DNA from: Haliscomenobacter sp965225875
GTDB lineage: Bacteria; Bacteroidota; Bacteroidia; Chitinophagales; Saprospiraceae
Direction of reading: 5' to 3'
DNA: 64,000 bases
Assembly (NCBI RefSeq): GCF_965225875.1
Contig: NZ_CBDDBS010000002.1
Location: 2,852,001-2,916,000 of the forward strand
In this document: positions 44,333-53,115 of the stretch, in pieces
Layout: each line of letters starts with the position of its first letter
Position numbering within the stretch: position 1 is the first letter of the stretch
Made by a program: the position numbers and the translations under genes
Notes under the pieces: generated by a model
What the model was told of the DNA's origin: nothing
The model's input: only the letters and a program-made list of their open reading frames with translations
Database searches by the model: none

Positions 44333-45760
44333 TCAAAGTTCAAACAACACCTCCATCCTCAATTCATTTTGCACCAAACCCAGCGAATACTGATTTTGCT
44401 TCAAACCAAAAGTGGTCACCATCGTCAAAAAGACCGACTTCTTGGTGCCCGTTTCGGCTTTAAAAACCCCTACTTTATTGCGCAATTCCTCGGCGTATTT
44501 TTTGTCAATGCTGTATTCATTGACTGAATATTTCATCTCACAGAGGTTGATGACCTGATCACGACGATCAATCAACAAGTCAATTTGAGCGCCTGTACCA
44601 CCGCTGTTGCCCCGCCAAACGGAGGTGGATGTCTGTACGCCACTAATACCTAAAGCCTTTTTGATTTGAGCCACATGATACAAACAAACCTGCTCAAAGG
44701 CATAGCCACTCCAGGCGCGAAACTGTGGATTATCGAGACCATTGATCCAATGATTTTCCTCTATTTCCACCAGTCCTTCCAGAAAGCGAAGGTAAAACAG
44801 CGTATAAAAATCCACCAATTGATAGAGGCTATTGCGTGTTTTTTTACCAAAAGGTACGTAGCGGCGAATAAATCCACTTTCTTCTAACTCTTGCAGGAGC
44901 GTACTCATTGTACCTCCGTTGGGTAGGCCACTGAGCGCAATGATTTCTTCCCGCATGAGCCCCATTGCCTTGCTAGCTATAGCGCGTACCACCGCAATAT
45001 GTCGTTCCGAGTGGCTAAAAAGGGAACTAAAGAGGTTGTTGAACTCCGTGCGTAAGGGGCCATTCTCACTGAAGCAGAGCTGTTCAATGTTCTGAGCTGC
45101 ACTTTGATTGGGCTCCACTTCATCCCAATAAAAAGGAATCCCGCCCAAGGCCATGTACAATTGGATGATTTGGTAACGCTCCAGGCTTGAGTTTCGGGCG
45201 CGCAAAAAGGCTTCGCATTCGTGTAAGGTAAAGGGATTGATTTTTAATCGTTTGGTTACCCGATTGTGCAACCCTCCATGGTTGTTAAGCAATTTATTGA
45301 TCATCCAGGAAGCTGCCGAACCACACGTAATTAAAACAATGTCGCTTCGGGCAGAGGCCCAGCTGTTCCAAAAATGCTCCAAAGCCTGCACAAAACCTGA
45401 CCCCTTCGTATCGAACCAGGGCAATTCGTCAATAAAAATCACCTTTTTGTTGCCCTCTAGTTTTTCAAGGTGATTGCTCAAACGCAAAAAGGCGTACAAC
45501 CAATTTTCGGCTGGTTTATCACTTGGGTTTGCACCAATTTTTTCCAGGGCTACATGAAAATTGAGCAATTGTTGTTCCAAGCTGGCATTGGCCAACCCTG
45601 TCACCTGAAAAGCAAAGCCTTGTTCAAAAGCCCGCCGAATCAAAAACGTTTTACCAACCCTACGCCGACCATATACCGCAACAAATTCAGATTTTGAAGA
45701 ATTGGCTAAACCCTTCAAAAGTGCTAATTCTTTGTTTCTGCCAATAATTGGGTTGGTCAT
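44333..45760 (-). CDS. AAA-type ATPase with C-terminal PD-(D/E)XK nuclease-like domain (DUF234-type)
   Basis: The 475-aa protein has an archaeal-ATPase-type P-loop domain (about residues 1-230) with Walker A GRRRVGKTF, Walker B KKVIFIDELPW and sensor ITCGSAASWM. A winged-helix region follows (GLPNGGTMSTLLQELEESGF). The C-terminal domain (about 345-475) carries GAQIDLLIDRRDQVINLCEMKYS, where the Asp and Glu-x-Lys fit a PD-(D/E)XK site. Such ATPase-nuclease proteins are common in Bacteroidota accessory regions. Their substrates are not established. The start ATG 45760 lies beside operator-like repeats (45768-45836), suggesting autoregulation. Confidence 0.85.
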   Translation of the reverse strand: MTNPIIGRNKELALLKGLANSSKSEFVAVYGRRRVGKTFLIRRAFEQGFAFQVTGLANASLEQQLLNFHVALEKIGANPSDKPAENWLYAFLRLSNHLEKLEGNKKVIFIDELPWFDTKGSGFVQALEHFWNSWASARSDIVLITCGSAASWMINKLLNNHGGLHNRVTKRLKINPFTLHECEAFLRARNSSLERYQIIQLYMALGGIPFYWDEVEPNQSAAQNIEQLCFSENGPLRTEFNNLFSSLFSHSERHIAVVRAIASKAMGLMREEIIALSGLPNGGTMSTLLQELEESGFIRRYVPFGKKTRNSLYQLVDFYTLFYLRFLEGLVEIEENHWINGLDNPQFRAWSGYAFEQVCLYHVAQIKKALGISGVQTSTSVWRGNSGGTGAQIDLLIDRRDQVINLCEMKYSVNEYSIDKKYAEELRNKVGVFKAETGTKKSVFLTMVTTFGLKQNQYSLGLVQNELRMEVLFEL

Positions 45761-45767
45761 TTGGTTT

Positions 45768-45836
45768 TCATTTTGGCTATAAATATAGTCAAAAAATGAG
45801 TTATAGCCAAAATGATACCTTCATTTTAGCTATAAC
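45768..45836. promoter_or_regulatory. Operator-like palindromes upstream of ATPase gene
   Basis: Two dyads built on TTTTGGCTATA occur. The first overlaps CATTTTGGCTATA-AATATAGTCAAAAAATG (45768-45798). The second is GTTATAGCCAAAATGA (45800-45815) against TCATTTTAGCTATAAC (45821-45836). A near-identical copy of the second dyad lies at 46691-46727, flanking the next gene. Confidence 0.55.
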
Positions 45837-45849
45837 TATATAATTACTG

Positions 45850-46527
45850 CTATTTACAAACGTCAATAAGCCTTTGACTTTGTTTTTTCCAGGCTTTATT
45901 TTTCTCCAAAAGAAAAACACATTTTTCCATCAAGCATGCACCAGCATGAGCATAAGTGGTTAATGTTTTTGTACTAGGATTAATTTTAGAGGGAAAAAAA
46001 GCTACAGAGTCGGTCAAAAATTGGCTCTTTTTAAACTTTTGACCATTCCCTTGTAAGTAAAAGTTGTAATAAGGTCCACCATTTCCCCCATTATCGTTCA
46101 GCATCGCAATGTCTTCTAATCCATCGAAATTAAAATCGGCAACAACTATGTCCCCATACATATTGTCTACAATTTCCTTGGAGATGTTTTGTCCAGTTGT
46201 ATAGGACAACACTTCATTACAATCCTCATAAGTCTCGTTTAAAAATAGAATGGCGGAGAAATGTAGACTATCAACCTGGATTTGAGCTGTTTTATCAATC
46301 AAAATAAGCCTTACCAGGCAGGAATCCAGCTGACCATCAAATTCTCTAAATTTAGTGACCTTGAGGTTTAGGTCATAGGCTGTAGAAAGGTTTTTAAAAT
46401 AACAGGTGCCGTAGTCCACTTTTTTTGTTGTGGTAGGGGTATGAGTCTGGGGTGGTTGGGTACAGTAGCATAACCCGATACTTAGATAAGCAAGCCATAG
46501 AAGGTAGTAAATAGGCCATTTTTTCAT
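45850..46527 (-). CDS. Lipoprotein with FG-GAP/XAC2610-like segment
   Basis: The 225-aa protein has a lipoprotein-type signal (LSIGLCYC, lipidation at about residue 20-22) and a Pro/Thr linker. The later segment DIVVADFNFDGLEDIAMLND, followed by NGGPYYNFYLQ, resembles integrin-type FG-GAP or XAC2610-like repeats, in which D-x-N-x-D-G loops bind calcium. Function unknown. It is flanked on both sides by copies of a 48-bp direct repeat (45800 and 46691), so this gene may have been inserted or duplicated as a unit. Start ATG 46527. Confidence 0.65.
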   Translation of the reverse strand: MKKWPIYYLLWLAYLSIGLCYCTQPPQTHTPTTTKKVDYGTCYFKNLSTAYDLNLKVTKFREFDGQLDSCLVRLILIDKTAQIQVDSLHFSAILFLNETYEDCNEVLSYTTGQNISKEIVDNMYGDIVVADFNFDGLEDIAMLNDNGGNGGPYYNFYLQGNGQKFKKSQFLTDSVAFFPSKINPSTKTLTTYAHAGACLMEKCVFLLEKNKAWKKQSQRLIDVCK

Positions 46528-46690
46528 GGAGACTCAGTGTTGTGGTCAAAATCAACACTTTAATAAAACAAGCTACTGTCCGATTTATTCTACCCTATGG
46601 CTGAGAAAATATTGATTTTGTTTTAGCATAGGTAAACAGTTTTAAGCTGCCGAATCCCCCCATCTCAGCTAAAAGTGATTCCAAAACCCA

Positions 46691-46738
46691 GTTATAGCCA
46701 AAATGACACCCTCATTTTAGCTATAACTATACAATTAC
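46691..46738. repeat. Second copy of the ATPase-operator repeat
   Basis: This 48-bp sequence is nearly identical (about 3-4 mismatches) to 45800-45847. It contains GTTATAGCCAAAATGA and TCATTTTAGCTATAAC. The two copies are direct repeats bracketing the lipoprotein gene. Confidence 0.7.
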
Positions 46739-46754
46739 GATATTTTCAACCATT

Positions 46755-49085
46755 TCAACCCCCATAACACCTCACCTCCAACAGTGCAGCAGGCACCAAG
46801 GCAGAAGGATGCTCTACCTCTATCCGCAAAGACCGAGTGCTCAATACCACCCCAAAATCAATCCTCCGCTGACTCTGATGGTTGCCCAAAATCTCCGCCA
46901 CCAATTCCTCCTGATCATTCCACACCCGCACCCTTTTCACACAAAAAGGCATTTCATTCTCCGGGTGTGCCATTAGCACCGTTTCCATGGGATGGTCAAA
47001 ATCGCTGTCAAAATGCAGCACCAATTGCTTGATGTTTTGAGGCTCCTCCCATCTTAGGTGCAAACTAGGCCGTTCGTCGGCAGGGTCAGCCACCCAGGCA
47101 TTTGGCTGATTGGTGGGGCGTTGTAAACCATTGCGGATGTTTTCAGCAGCAAAGGCAGTCAGCGCAGGAGTAAATTTCAGGGCCAGGTTTTTCCCCGCAG
47201 GGCGGCGTTGGGGGCACCAAAACTCAAACGCATCTACTCCAATATCCTCCAATGGCTCCTGTTTGCCGTAGTTGGAAACCGCTTTGTTGACGGCGTTGAA
47301 CACGGTCAATATCCCCGTGATGCGCTGGTCTGAAAATTGCAATTTGACCTGCTCATTTTTCAAAATGGTCACAAAACCATAAGCCTGTAGTTGGGCCGCA
47401 GGACTGTTTTTGGCCAAAAGTGGGTGCTCATTGAGTGCAAAACTGAGCGGCACACAGTTGCGACCAGGCTGCAGTTGTACGACCTGTTTGGCCAAAATGA
47501 CATCGGGGGTATGGTTGTCTACTTTGCTGGATACGCGTAGTTCGATTTCCAGTTCCGTAGCCGTATCGGCGTAGGGATGAATGACAAATTGGAGTGGAGC
47601 CTGGTTTGCGCCAAATTGTAAGGGTAGCATTTGCGCCAGGGAAAAAGGCATTGGCTCCGCTTCGCCAGTAGGCAACAATTCGGCCAATTGCAACTGGCTA
47701 CTGGCAGAAATATGGGCACTTTGCACCAAATCCTGCGGATCATACAAGCGCAGGTTGGGGATGTGTTGCCCGGTTTTGAGCAGTTCTTGCTGCAACAATT
47801 GGATGAATTCCGGCTTCGCCAAATCGCGGGGCAACAAGCCATGCTCGGCACAAAACTTCGCCGCCATGCCTACTGCCTGCCCGCCGTGCGCACTCGTGGC
47901 CATCACCCGGGAAGAGCCAAAAGCCACGTGACTGGCCGAAATGATCCGCCCGGCGATGAACAGATTGCTGATGTTGCGCGAATAAAAACAGCGGTAAGGA
48001 ATGCCGTAAAGCCCTTTGCTGTGCCATTGATTGCAACTGGAGAGCTCTTTTTCCGAAAAAACGCCGTCGGCAGGGTGTAGGTCAATCGACCAGCCGCCAA
48101 AGGCCACATCATCGTAATGGGCGCGTTGTTCGACGATGTCTTGCTGGATCAGCATGTAATCGCCTTCAAAACGCCGGCTTTCCCGTTTGCCGGGAATATG
48201 GCCCACCCACTCCAGGGTCAAGTTTTCTGCATCCGGGAAGAGGCCCGAGTTTTTGATGTAATTCCAAACGCCGTACACCACTTTCCAAAGTTCCCATTTG
48301 ATGGTTTCGGTGTCGTGTACCGTATCGAGTCGGCCACCATATTCGATCCACCAGAGTTTACAACCAAAATCCTGGGTATTGAAAGAACGAAACTTGGGCA
48401 CCTTTTGGGTGACATCGTGGGCAAAACTCGGTGCCACGAACTTGACGGGTTTGCCTACATCTTTCGAGTAAAAATAGAGACTATGCCCCAGCAGCTCGCC
48501 GTAGGCTTTAGAAGGGGCAAATTTTTCTCCAAATTCCTCCTGCGCCTCCGCGCCCATGCGGAAAGCCGCTCCCGCCAGAAAACCTACAATGCCATCGCCC
48601 GAAGCGTCGCAAAACAAGGGCGCGACCAATTCGTAGCGGGTGGAGTTTTGGGAGCAAAAAGCGTACACTTTGGAGATTGTATCCGCATCCGATTTTTCCA
48701 GATCGTATACAGCAGTATTCAGCAGCAGCGTGATGTTGGGCTCGCTCACCACTTTTTCCAGTAAAATGGTGTCAAAAATGAGGGGATTGCTGTCGGGATT
48801 GCGGTACATGTTTTCCACCAATAACTCGTCCAAAACGCCCCCCTCCCGGGCCCAGCGGTTGTTGTTGCCCATGTGGGAGGTAGCGCCCAATACCCACAAA
48901 CGCACTTCACTGGAAGAGTTGCCACCTAGAACCGGCCGGTCACTGACCAGGGTCACCCGAATGCCTGCACGTGCCGCCGTAATCGCGGAACACAAACCCG
49001 ACAAACCACCACCTACCACCACCAGCTCACTATTCAGGGTGGTATTTTTGGGAGTTCTTTTATCGCTTGCTGCTGCTTTTATCAT
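46755..49085 (-). CDS. FAD-dependent oxidoreductase of PUL
   Basis: The 776-aa cytoplasmic flavoprotein has an N-terminal Rossmann fold VVVGGGLSGLCSAITAARAG at about residues 21-40 (FAD_oxidored family). GGNSSSEVRLWV and CDASGDGIVGFLAGA are the family's other blocks, with FIAGRIISASHVAFGSSRVM near residue 375. The C-terminal 200 residues are a beta-rich domain. There is no signal peptide. In other Bacteroidota PULs this family sits with lyases and glycosidases and is often called a xanthan lyase-like oxidoreductase, but the reaction is unproven. It is the last gene of the minus-strand PUL; start ATG 49085. The open frame to 49148 is in the family A repeat. Confidence 0.85.
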   Translation of the reverse strand: MIKAAASDKRTPKNTTLNSELVVVGGGLSGLCSAITAARAGIRVTLVSDRPVLGGNSSSEVRLWVLGATSHMGNNNRWAREGGVLDELLVENMYRNPDSNPLIFDTILLEKVVSEPNITLLLNTAVYDLEKSDADTISKVYAFCSQNSTRYELVAPLFCDASGDGIVGFLAGAAFRMGAEAQEEFGEKFAPSKAYGELLGHSLYFYSKDVGKPVKFVAPSFAHDVTQKVPKFRSFNTQDFGCKLWWIEYGGRLDTVHDTETIKWELWKVVYGVWNYIKNSGLFPDAENLTLEWVGHIPGKRESRRFEGDYMLIQQDIVEQRAHYDDVAFGGWSIDLHPADGVFSEKELSSCNQWHSKGLYGIPYRCFYSRNISNLFIAGRIISASHVAFGSSRVMATSAHGGQAVGMAAKFCAEHGLLPRDLAKPEFIQLLQQELLKTGQHIPNLRLYDPQDLVQSAHISASSQLQLAELLPTGEAEPMPFSLAQMLPLQFGANQAPLQFVIHPYADTATELEIELRVSSKVDNHTPDVILAKQVVQLQPGRNCVPLSFALNEHPLLAKNSPAAQLQAYGFVTILKNEQVKLQFSDQRITGILTVFNAVNKAVSNYGKQEPLEDIGVDAFEFWCPQRRPAGKNLALKFTPALTAFAAENIRNGLQRPTNQPNAWVADPADERPSLHLRWEEPQNIKQLVLHFDSDFDHPMETVLMAHPENEMPFCVKRVRVWNDQEELVAEILGNHQSQRRIDFGVVLSTRSLRIEVEHPSALVPAALLEVRCYGG

Positions 49086-49094
49086 GATCTCAAG

Positions 49095-49173
49095 AAGTTG
49101 AGGAGTTGAGGAATTGAGGAGTTGAGGAAGTCGCAGCGGTAGCCTCAACTTCTTAACTTCTCAACTGCTCAAC
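49095..49173. repeat. Palindromic repeat, family A copy 5
   Basis: AAGTTGAGGAGTTGAGG with two further units at left is mirrored by CCTCAACTTCTTAACTTC and CTCAACCT at right. It occupies the GH2-oxidoreductase gap of the PUL. Confidence 0.75.
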
Positions 49174-49182
49174 CTTTCTAAG

Positions 49183-51192
49183 TTATTTCAATTCAAAACT
49201 TTCACTGAGTACCGAAAAACCTGTGGCCTTCAGCACTTCCACCTGGATGTTTTTGTCAAAACCCGTAATGGGGATTTTTACATCTACACTTTGACCGGGC
49301 TGCACGTCTGGGATAGCCACCTGTACATCCCTGGTTTTAAAGCTGAAACCTTTCAAAGGATAAGCTGGAAAATCTGCCCGGGCTGTTACCCGCAGGATTA
49401 ACTCATGTTTGCCCTGTCCTCCCGGCACATAGCTTACTTTACTCAGGGTTAAGGGAGCCATCTCACGGCGGTGCGATGCGTACAGTGGGCGAGGGCTTCG
49501 ATCTGGCCCTACCAAACCCCAGGGGCGATACCCATTGGGATTGGTGCCTACGTGGCGACTTTGGTAATCGTTGTACGTCCACCAGGCTGCACCTACCACG
49601 TAGGGGCGTTTACGGATTTCGGCCATCACCGACTCCAGGTGGCTGACCTGCCCGGCTTCACCATTGGGCCCGTCGGCCCGGGTGCCCCATTCACTGATCA
49701 GGATGGGTTTGTCGGGGTAAAGCTGATGGATATGGTCCAGTACTTTGGCATGGTTGCCATAGGTATTGGTGCAGACAAAATCACAGTATTGACTGGCCTC
49801 GTCTTCGGGCCTTTTGGGCAAAATATTGAGGCGCATGCTCGCAAAGGTGTACAGGCGGGTCGGGTCGAGCCTGCGACCATAATCGATCATGTCTTTGGTC
49901 CAGCGTTGCCCGGAGGGTGTTTCCGACAGGTATTCATTGCCCACGCTGTAGGCGATTACGCTGGGGTGATTCCAATCGCGCTCCATCATTTCGCGGAACT
50001 GCTGCTGGAATTTTTGCCGAATGGTGTCATTGTCCATCTGCGTAGGCGTGAGTTGCCAATTGCCTGGTTCCGAAATGATCAGCATGCCATAGCGGTCAGC
50101 CCAGTCGTAAAAAGCTTCGTTGGGGGTATAGTGGGTTAGGCGCTGGAATTCCATGCCCGCTTCTTTCATCAGGCGAAAATCTTTTTCTACCAACCAATCG
50201 GGTTCCAAAGCGCCCAGACCAGGATAGTCCACTACCCGGTTGCCGCCACCCAAACGCAGAGGCACCCCATTGAGCAGGATTTGGGCGTTTTTTACCTCCA
50301 ATTTGCGGATGCCAAAGTGAGTCGCCAGGGTATCGCTGCCCAAACCTACTTTGAGTTGATACAAGTGGGGAGCATCAAGACTCCACAATTGAACCTCGTT
50401 ACTTTTAAGGCTGACTTCCGCTTCTAAAATGGCAGTTTGCCCCGCTGGAATGGTCCCAGTGTTGCTTTTCCAAACCAGTTTAAGTGACTGGTTTTTCAAC
50501 CATACCAATGGACTGATTTTACCCGTACTGCCTTGTGCCGAGGCGTTGCGCACCCGCGCCTTCACGCGCAGGAGGGCGGTTCCTTTTTCAAGGTCTGGAG
50601 TAGCTTCAATCTTCAGGTTTTCCAGATAAACTGCTGGTTCAACGGTCAAATAAACTGGGCGATTGAGCCCCCCGTAGTTGATCCAACCTGGGAAAGGATC
50701 ATTTGGATTGCCATTGTCTTTGGAACCGGGGATGGAGCCGGTTTGCCAGGTGTCGTTATTGACGGAAACGGAGAGCAGGTTGTCTCCTGCTTTTAAATAG
50801 TCCGTGACGTCGAAGTGGAATGGGGTATAACCGCCTTCGTGGCTACCCACTTTTTGGTTGTTCAACCATATGCCTGCTTTGTAGTATGCTGCGTCAAAAT
50901 GCAATAAGACCCGTTTGTCAGCCTGAGGTTGCCAGGGGAAATTTTTGCGGTACCAAACGGTGCCCGTGAAAAACTGATACCGGGGGTCCACCGAAAAACA
51001 ATGGGGCACCGTCACCTGATCCCAATTGTTGCTGGTAAAGCTGTCTTTGTACCAACCACGGGCTTCGCCAATCTCGCGGGTGTCCATCGCAAAAGACCAT
51101 TGCCCGTGCAGGGGGATTGCGTCGGGTTGCCGCAGGGTGAACTGGGCGAGGCATTGGGTGGAGAGGAGTAAGAAAAAAAGGATATAGCGCAT
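49183..51192 (-). CDS. Glycoside hydrolase family 2 enzyme (beta-galactosidase/beta-glucuronidase type)
   Basis: The 669-aa secreted enzyme has a signal peptide (STQCLAQ, about 16 aa). A jelly-roll sugar-binding domain spans about 25-180 (WYRKNFPW, GGYTPFHFDVTDYL), an Ig-like domain about 190-300, and a TIM barrel about 305-580. The acid/base is Glu420 in AYSVGNEYLS and the nucleophile is Glu501 in ILISEWGTR. These are the usual retaining GH2 residues. The substrate is a beta-linked glycoside (galactoside, glucuronide or mannoside), unresolved. It follows the symporter gene in the PUL operon with a 90-bp gap that holds a double palindrome. Confidence 0.92.
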   Translation of the reverse strand: MRYILFFLLLSTQCLAQFTLRQPDAIPLHGQWSFAMDTREIGEARGWYKDSFTSNNWDQVTVPHCFSVDPRYQFFTGTVWYRKNFPWQPQADKRVLLHFDAAYYKAGIWLNNQKVGSHEGGYTPFHFDVTDYLKAGDNLLSVSVNNDTWQTGSIPGSKDNGNPNDPFPGWINYGGLNRPVYLTVEPAVYLENLKIEATPDLEKGTALLRVKARVRNASAQGSTGKISPLVWLKNQSLKLVWKSNTGTIPAGQTAILEAEVSLKSNEVQLWSLDAPHLYQLKVGLGSDTLATHFGIRKLEVKNAQILLNGVPLRLGGGNRVVDYPGLGALEPDWLVEKDFRLMKEAGMEFQRLTHYTPNEAFYDWADRYGMLIISEPGNWQLTPTQMDNDTIRQKFQQQFREMMERDWNHPSVIAYSVGNEYLSETPSGQRWTKDMIDYGRRLDPTRLYTFASMRLNILPKRPEDEASQYCDFVCTNTYGNHAKVLDHIHQLYPDKPILISEWGTRADGPNGEAGQVSHLESVMAEIRKRPYVVGAAWWTYNDYQSRHVGTNPNGYRPWGLVGPDRSPRPLYASHRREMAPLTLSKVSYVPGGQGKHELILRVTARADFPAYPLKGFSFKTRDVQVAIPDVQPGQSVDVKIPITGFDKNIQVEVLKATGFSVLSESFELK

Positions 51193-51222
51193 ATTTGTTT
51201 AGGTTGATGGTTTGATGGGACT

Positions 51223-51286
51223 GTAGAGACGCACGGCTGTGCGTCTCTGAAACATTGGACGGAGACGCACAGCCGTGCGTCTCTAC
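51223..51286. repeat. Double palindrome overlapping the symporter stop codon
   Basis: GTAGAGACGCACGGCTGTGC-type arms (51223-51247) are inverted at 51262-51286. Each arm is itself nearly palindromic around GCACGGCTGTGC. The right end includes the TAG stop of the symporter gene (minus strand, 51283-51285). It is a different family from the repeats at 49095 and 52998. Confidence 0.75.
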
Positions 51287-52968
51287 GCTGCCAAAATTTT
51301 TCGCGCTGCTTGCCAAGGGATCAGTGCGCCTAGCAAAATTGCCAGTGAAATTAGGCGCGTAACCACTACCCCGGACGTAGTCAGAAAGCTCAAAATCAAT
51401 AAAATAAGAGCTACAAAAACCAAGGCCCCAGCAATGACTTGCATACCAAAACGGTTTTGTTTTTTGACTTCCAGTGCCTCTTCCGGCGATTCAGCCAGAG
51501 CATCTGCGGTACGTTTGGCTTTGGTTTCGAGGTATTGCAGGTATTCCGGGGCAATTTTGCCTTTGGCTCGGGCATAGAGTTCGTAGGCAAGAAGCAGGAC
51601 CAGCGGTAAGCCAATGCCTACAATCGTTTCTACACTCCGCGTCAATTTGAAGTGGAGCAACATGGGGGCAAGGATTTTAAAAAATAAATTGACCGAAAGC
51701 CCAATGAGGGTGATCCAAAAAGTGGTGCGTCCATTGAGTCGTTTGGAAAACAGTGCCCAGAGCGGCGGTGCCAACAGCGGCCCTCCCGAAATCGCCGAAA
51801 TGCTCAACACTACTTCCACAATTCCCCCGGCTGCGGGTACCATCAAGGCAATGCCAATCATGCCCAGGCCGAAGCCCCAGGAAGACAATCGTGCTACCCG
51901 AATCAACTGCCGATCAGTAGCCGCCGGGTTGATGAAACCCCGATACACATCATTGGTGAAGACCGCCGACACCACATTCAAAGTTGTATTCGCACTGGCC
52001 GAAGTAGAGAAATACATACCCGTCAGCATGAGCCCCAAGAGGCCTGGAGGCAATACGGTTTGGCAAATTTTCAAGTAAGCATTTTCGGTATCCAGCCCTA
52101 CCAGATCTGGGTTCAAAACCCGGTAAATCATCGGTGGCAACATCCAGATCATCGGGCTGATGAAATACAGGGCGGCAAACAAAAAGGCGACTTTTCGGGC
52201 CGATTTTGGACTATCCACGCTGGTGTAGCGCTGCACAAAAGTCCAGTTGCCACCAATGTAAGCGATGTGGTAAAAAATAAAAGCCAGGATAAAACCGAGG
52301 GTGTATTCGCCATTCAGCAGGTTGAAAAAATCATCAGGAACTTGCTGGGTAAAGGCCTCAAATCCGCCCACTTTGCCCAGAGAAAGCGGCAGCAAAATGA
52401 AGACTGCCGCTGACAAAATCACAAACTGCAAAATGTCCGTAACCATCACGGCCCATAGGCCACCCACCGCCGTGTAGGCAATCATAAAAATGCCCAACAC
52501 TATGGTGCATTCAAAGAGTGGAAAGCCCAGCGAAACACTCACCAATTTCGCCACCGGATACAATACCGAACCTTTGATGAATACAGATACTAGCGTGAAT
52601 ATGCCGATGTAGATTTTTTGCACGTTTTCGCCCAAACGCTCGCGGATGAATTCTGCTGCGGTGAGGTTGCCCGTAGCCCGCCAACGCGGGGATAGAAACA
52701 ACCCGGTTACAATGGCTCCAAGGCACATCGTCCACTGGATGGTCACTGCTACCCAGCCGTGTTTGTAGGCAATGGAACCCCAGGCTACAAATGTACCCGC
52801 TGAAAAGAAAGACATAAAGAGAGACAAACCTCCAATGAACCAGGGTACTGCCTCGCCGCCGGCAAAGAAGGATTTGAGGTTGCGGCCGGTACGGGCAAAG
52901 AGCAAACCAATGCTTAACACAAAGGCAGAGAAGATAAAAATGACGGCGGTATCGATGTAGGCGTTCAA
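51283..52968 (-). CDS. Sodium:solute symporter (SSS family)
   Basis: The 561-aa protein has about 13-14 transmembrane helices and the LeuT-like SSS fold. SFFSAGTFVAWGSIAYKHGW matches the second-helix block, and PPGLLGLMLTGMYFSTSASANTTLNV the conserved eighth/ninth block with Na2-site Ser/Thr. It imports an unknown sugar, uronate or similar solute with Na+. The start is most likely the TTG at 52968, because no in-frame ATG exists upstream and the first in-frame Met falls at about residue 52. The C-terminal tail is charged. It lies in the PUL between the toroid protein and GH2 genes. Confidence 0.9.
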   Translation of the reverse strand: MNAYIDTAVIFIFSAFVLSIGLLFARTGRNLKSFFAGGEAVPWFIGGLSLFMSFFSAGTFVAWGSIAYKHGWVAVTIQWTMCLGAIVTGLFLSPRWRATGNLTAAEFIRERLGENVQKIYIGIFTLVSVFIKGSVLYPVAKLVSVSLGFPLFECTIVLGIFMIAYTAVGGLWAVMVTDILQFVILSAAVFILLPLSLGKVGGFEAFTQQVPDDFFNLLNGEYTLGFILAFIFYHIAYIGGNWTFVQRYTSVDSPKSARKVAFLFAALYFISPMIWMLPPMIYRVLNPDLVGLDTENAYLKICQTVLPPGLLGLMLTGMYFSTSASANTTLNVVSAVFTNDVYRGFINPAATDRQLIRVARLSSWGFGLGMIGIALMVPAAGGIVEVVLSISAISGGPLLAPPLWALFSKRLNGRTTFWITLIGLSVNLFFKILAPMLLHFKLTRSVETIVGIGLPLVLLLAYELYARAKGKIAPEYLQYLETKAKRTADALAESPEEALEVKKQNRFGMQVIAGALVFVALILLILSFLTTSGVVVTRLISLAILLGALIPWQAARKILAA

Positions 52969-52997
52969 AATGTACTTGTTTTGGTGAATTGTTTCGC

Positions 52998-53091
52998 CCT
53001 GAGGTGTGTCTTCGGTGCCTAAGGTTTCTTAGGTGGTAAAAAAACTGTTTCACCACCTAAGAAACCTTAGGCACCGAAGACACACCTCAGG
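52998..53091. repeat. Perfect 40-bp inverted repeat inside PUL operon
   Basis: The left arm (52998-53037), starting CCTGAGGTGTGTCTTCGGTG, is exactly mirrored at 53052-53091 around a 14-nt A-rich loop. It fills most of the gap between the toroid protein stop and the symporter start. The predicted RNA hairpin would be very stable and could act as terminator, attenuator or processing barrier. Confidence 0.85.
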
Positions 53092-53115
53092 AATAACAGA
53101 TAAAAATAAAATCAT

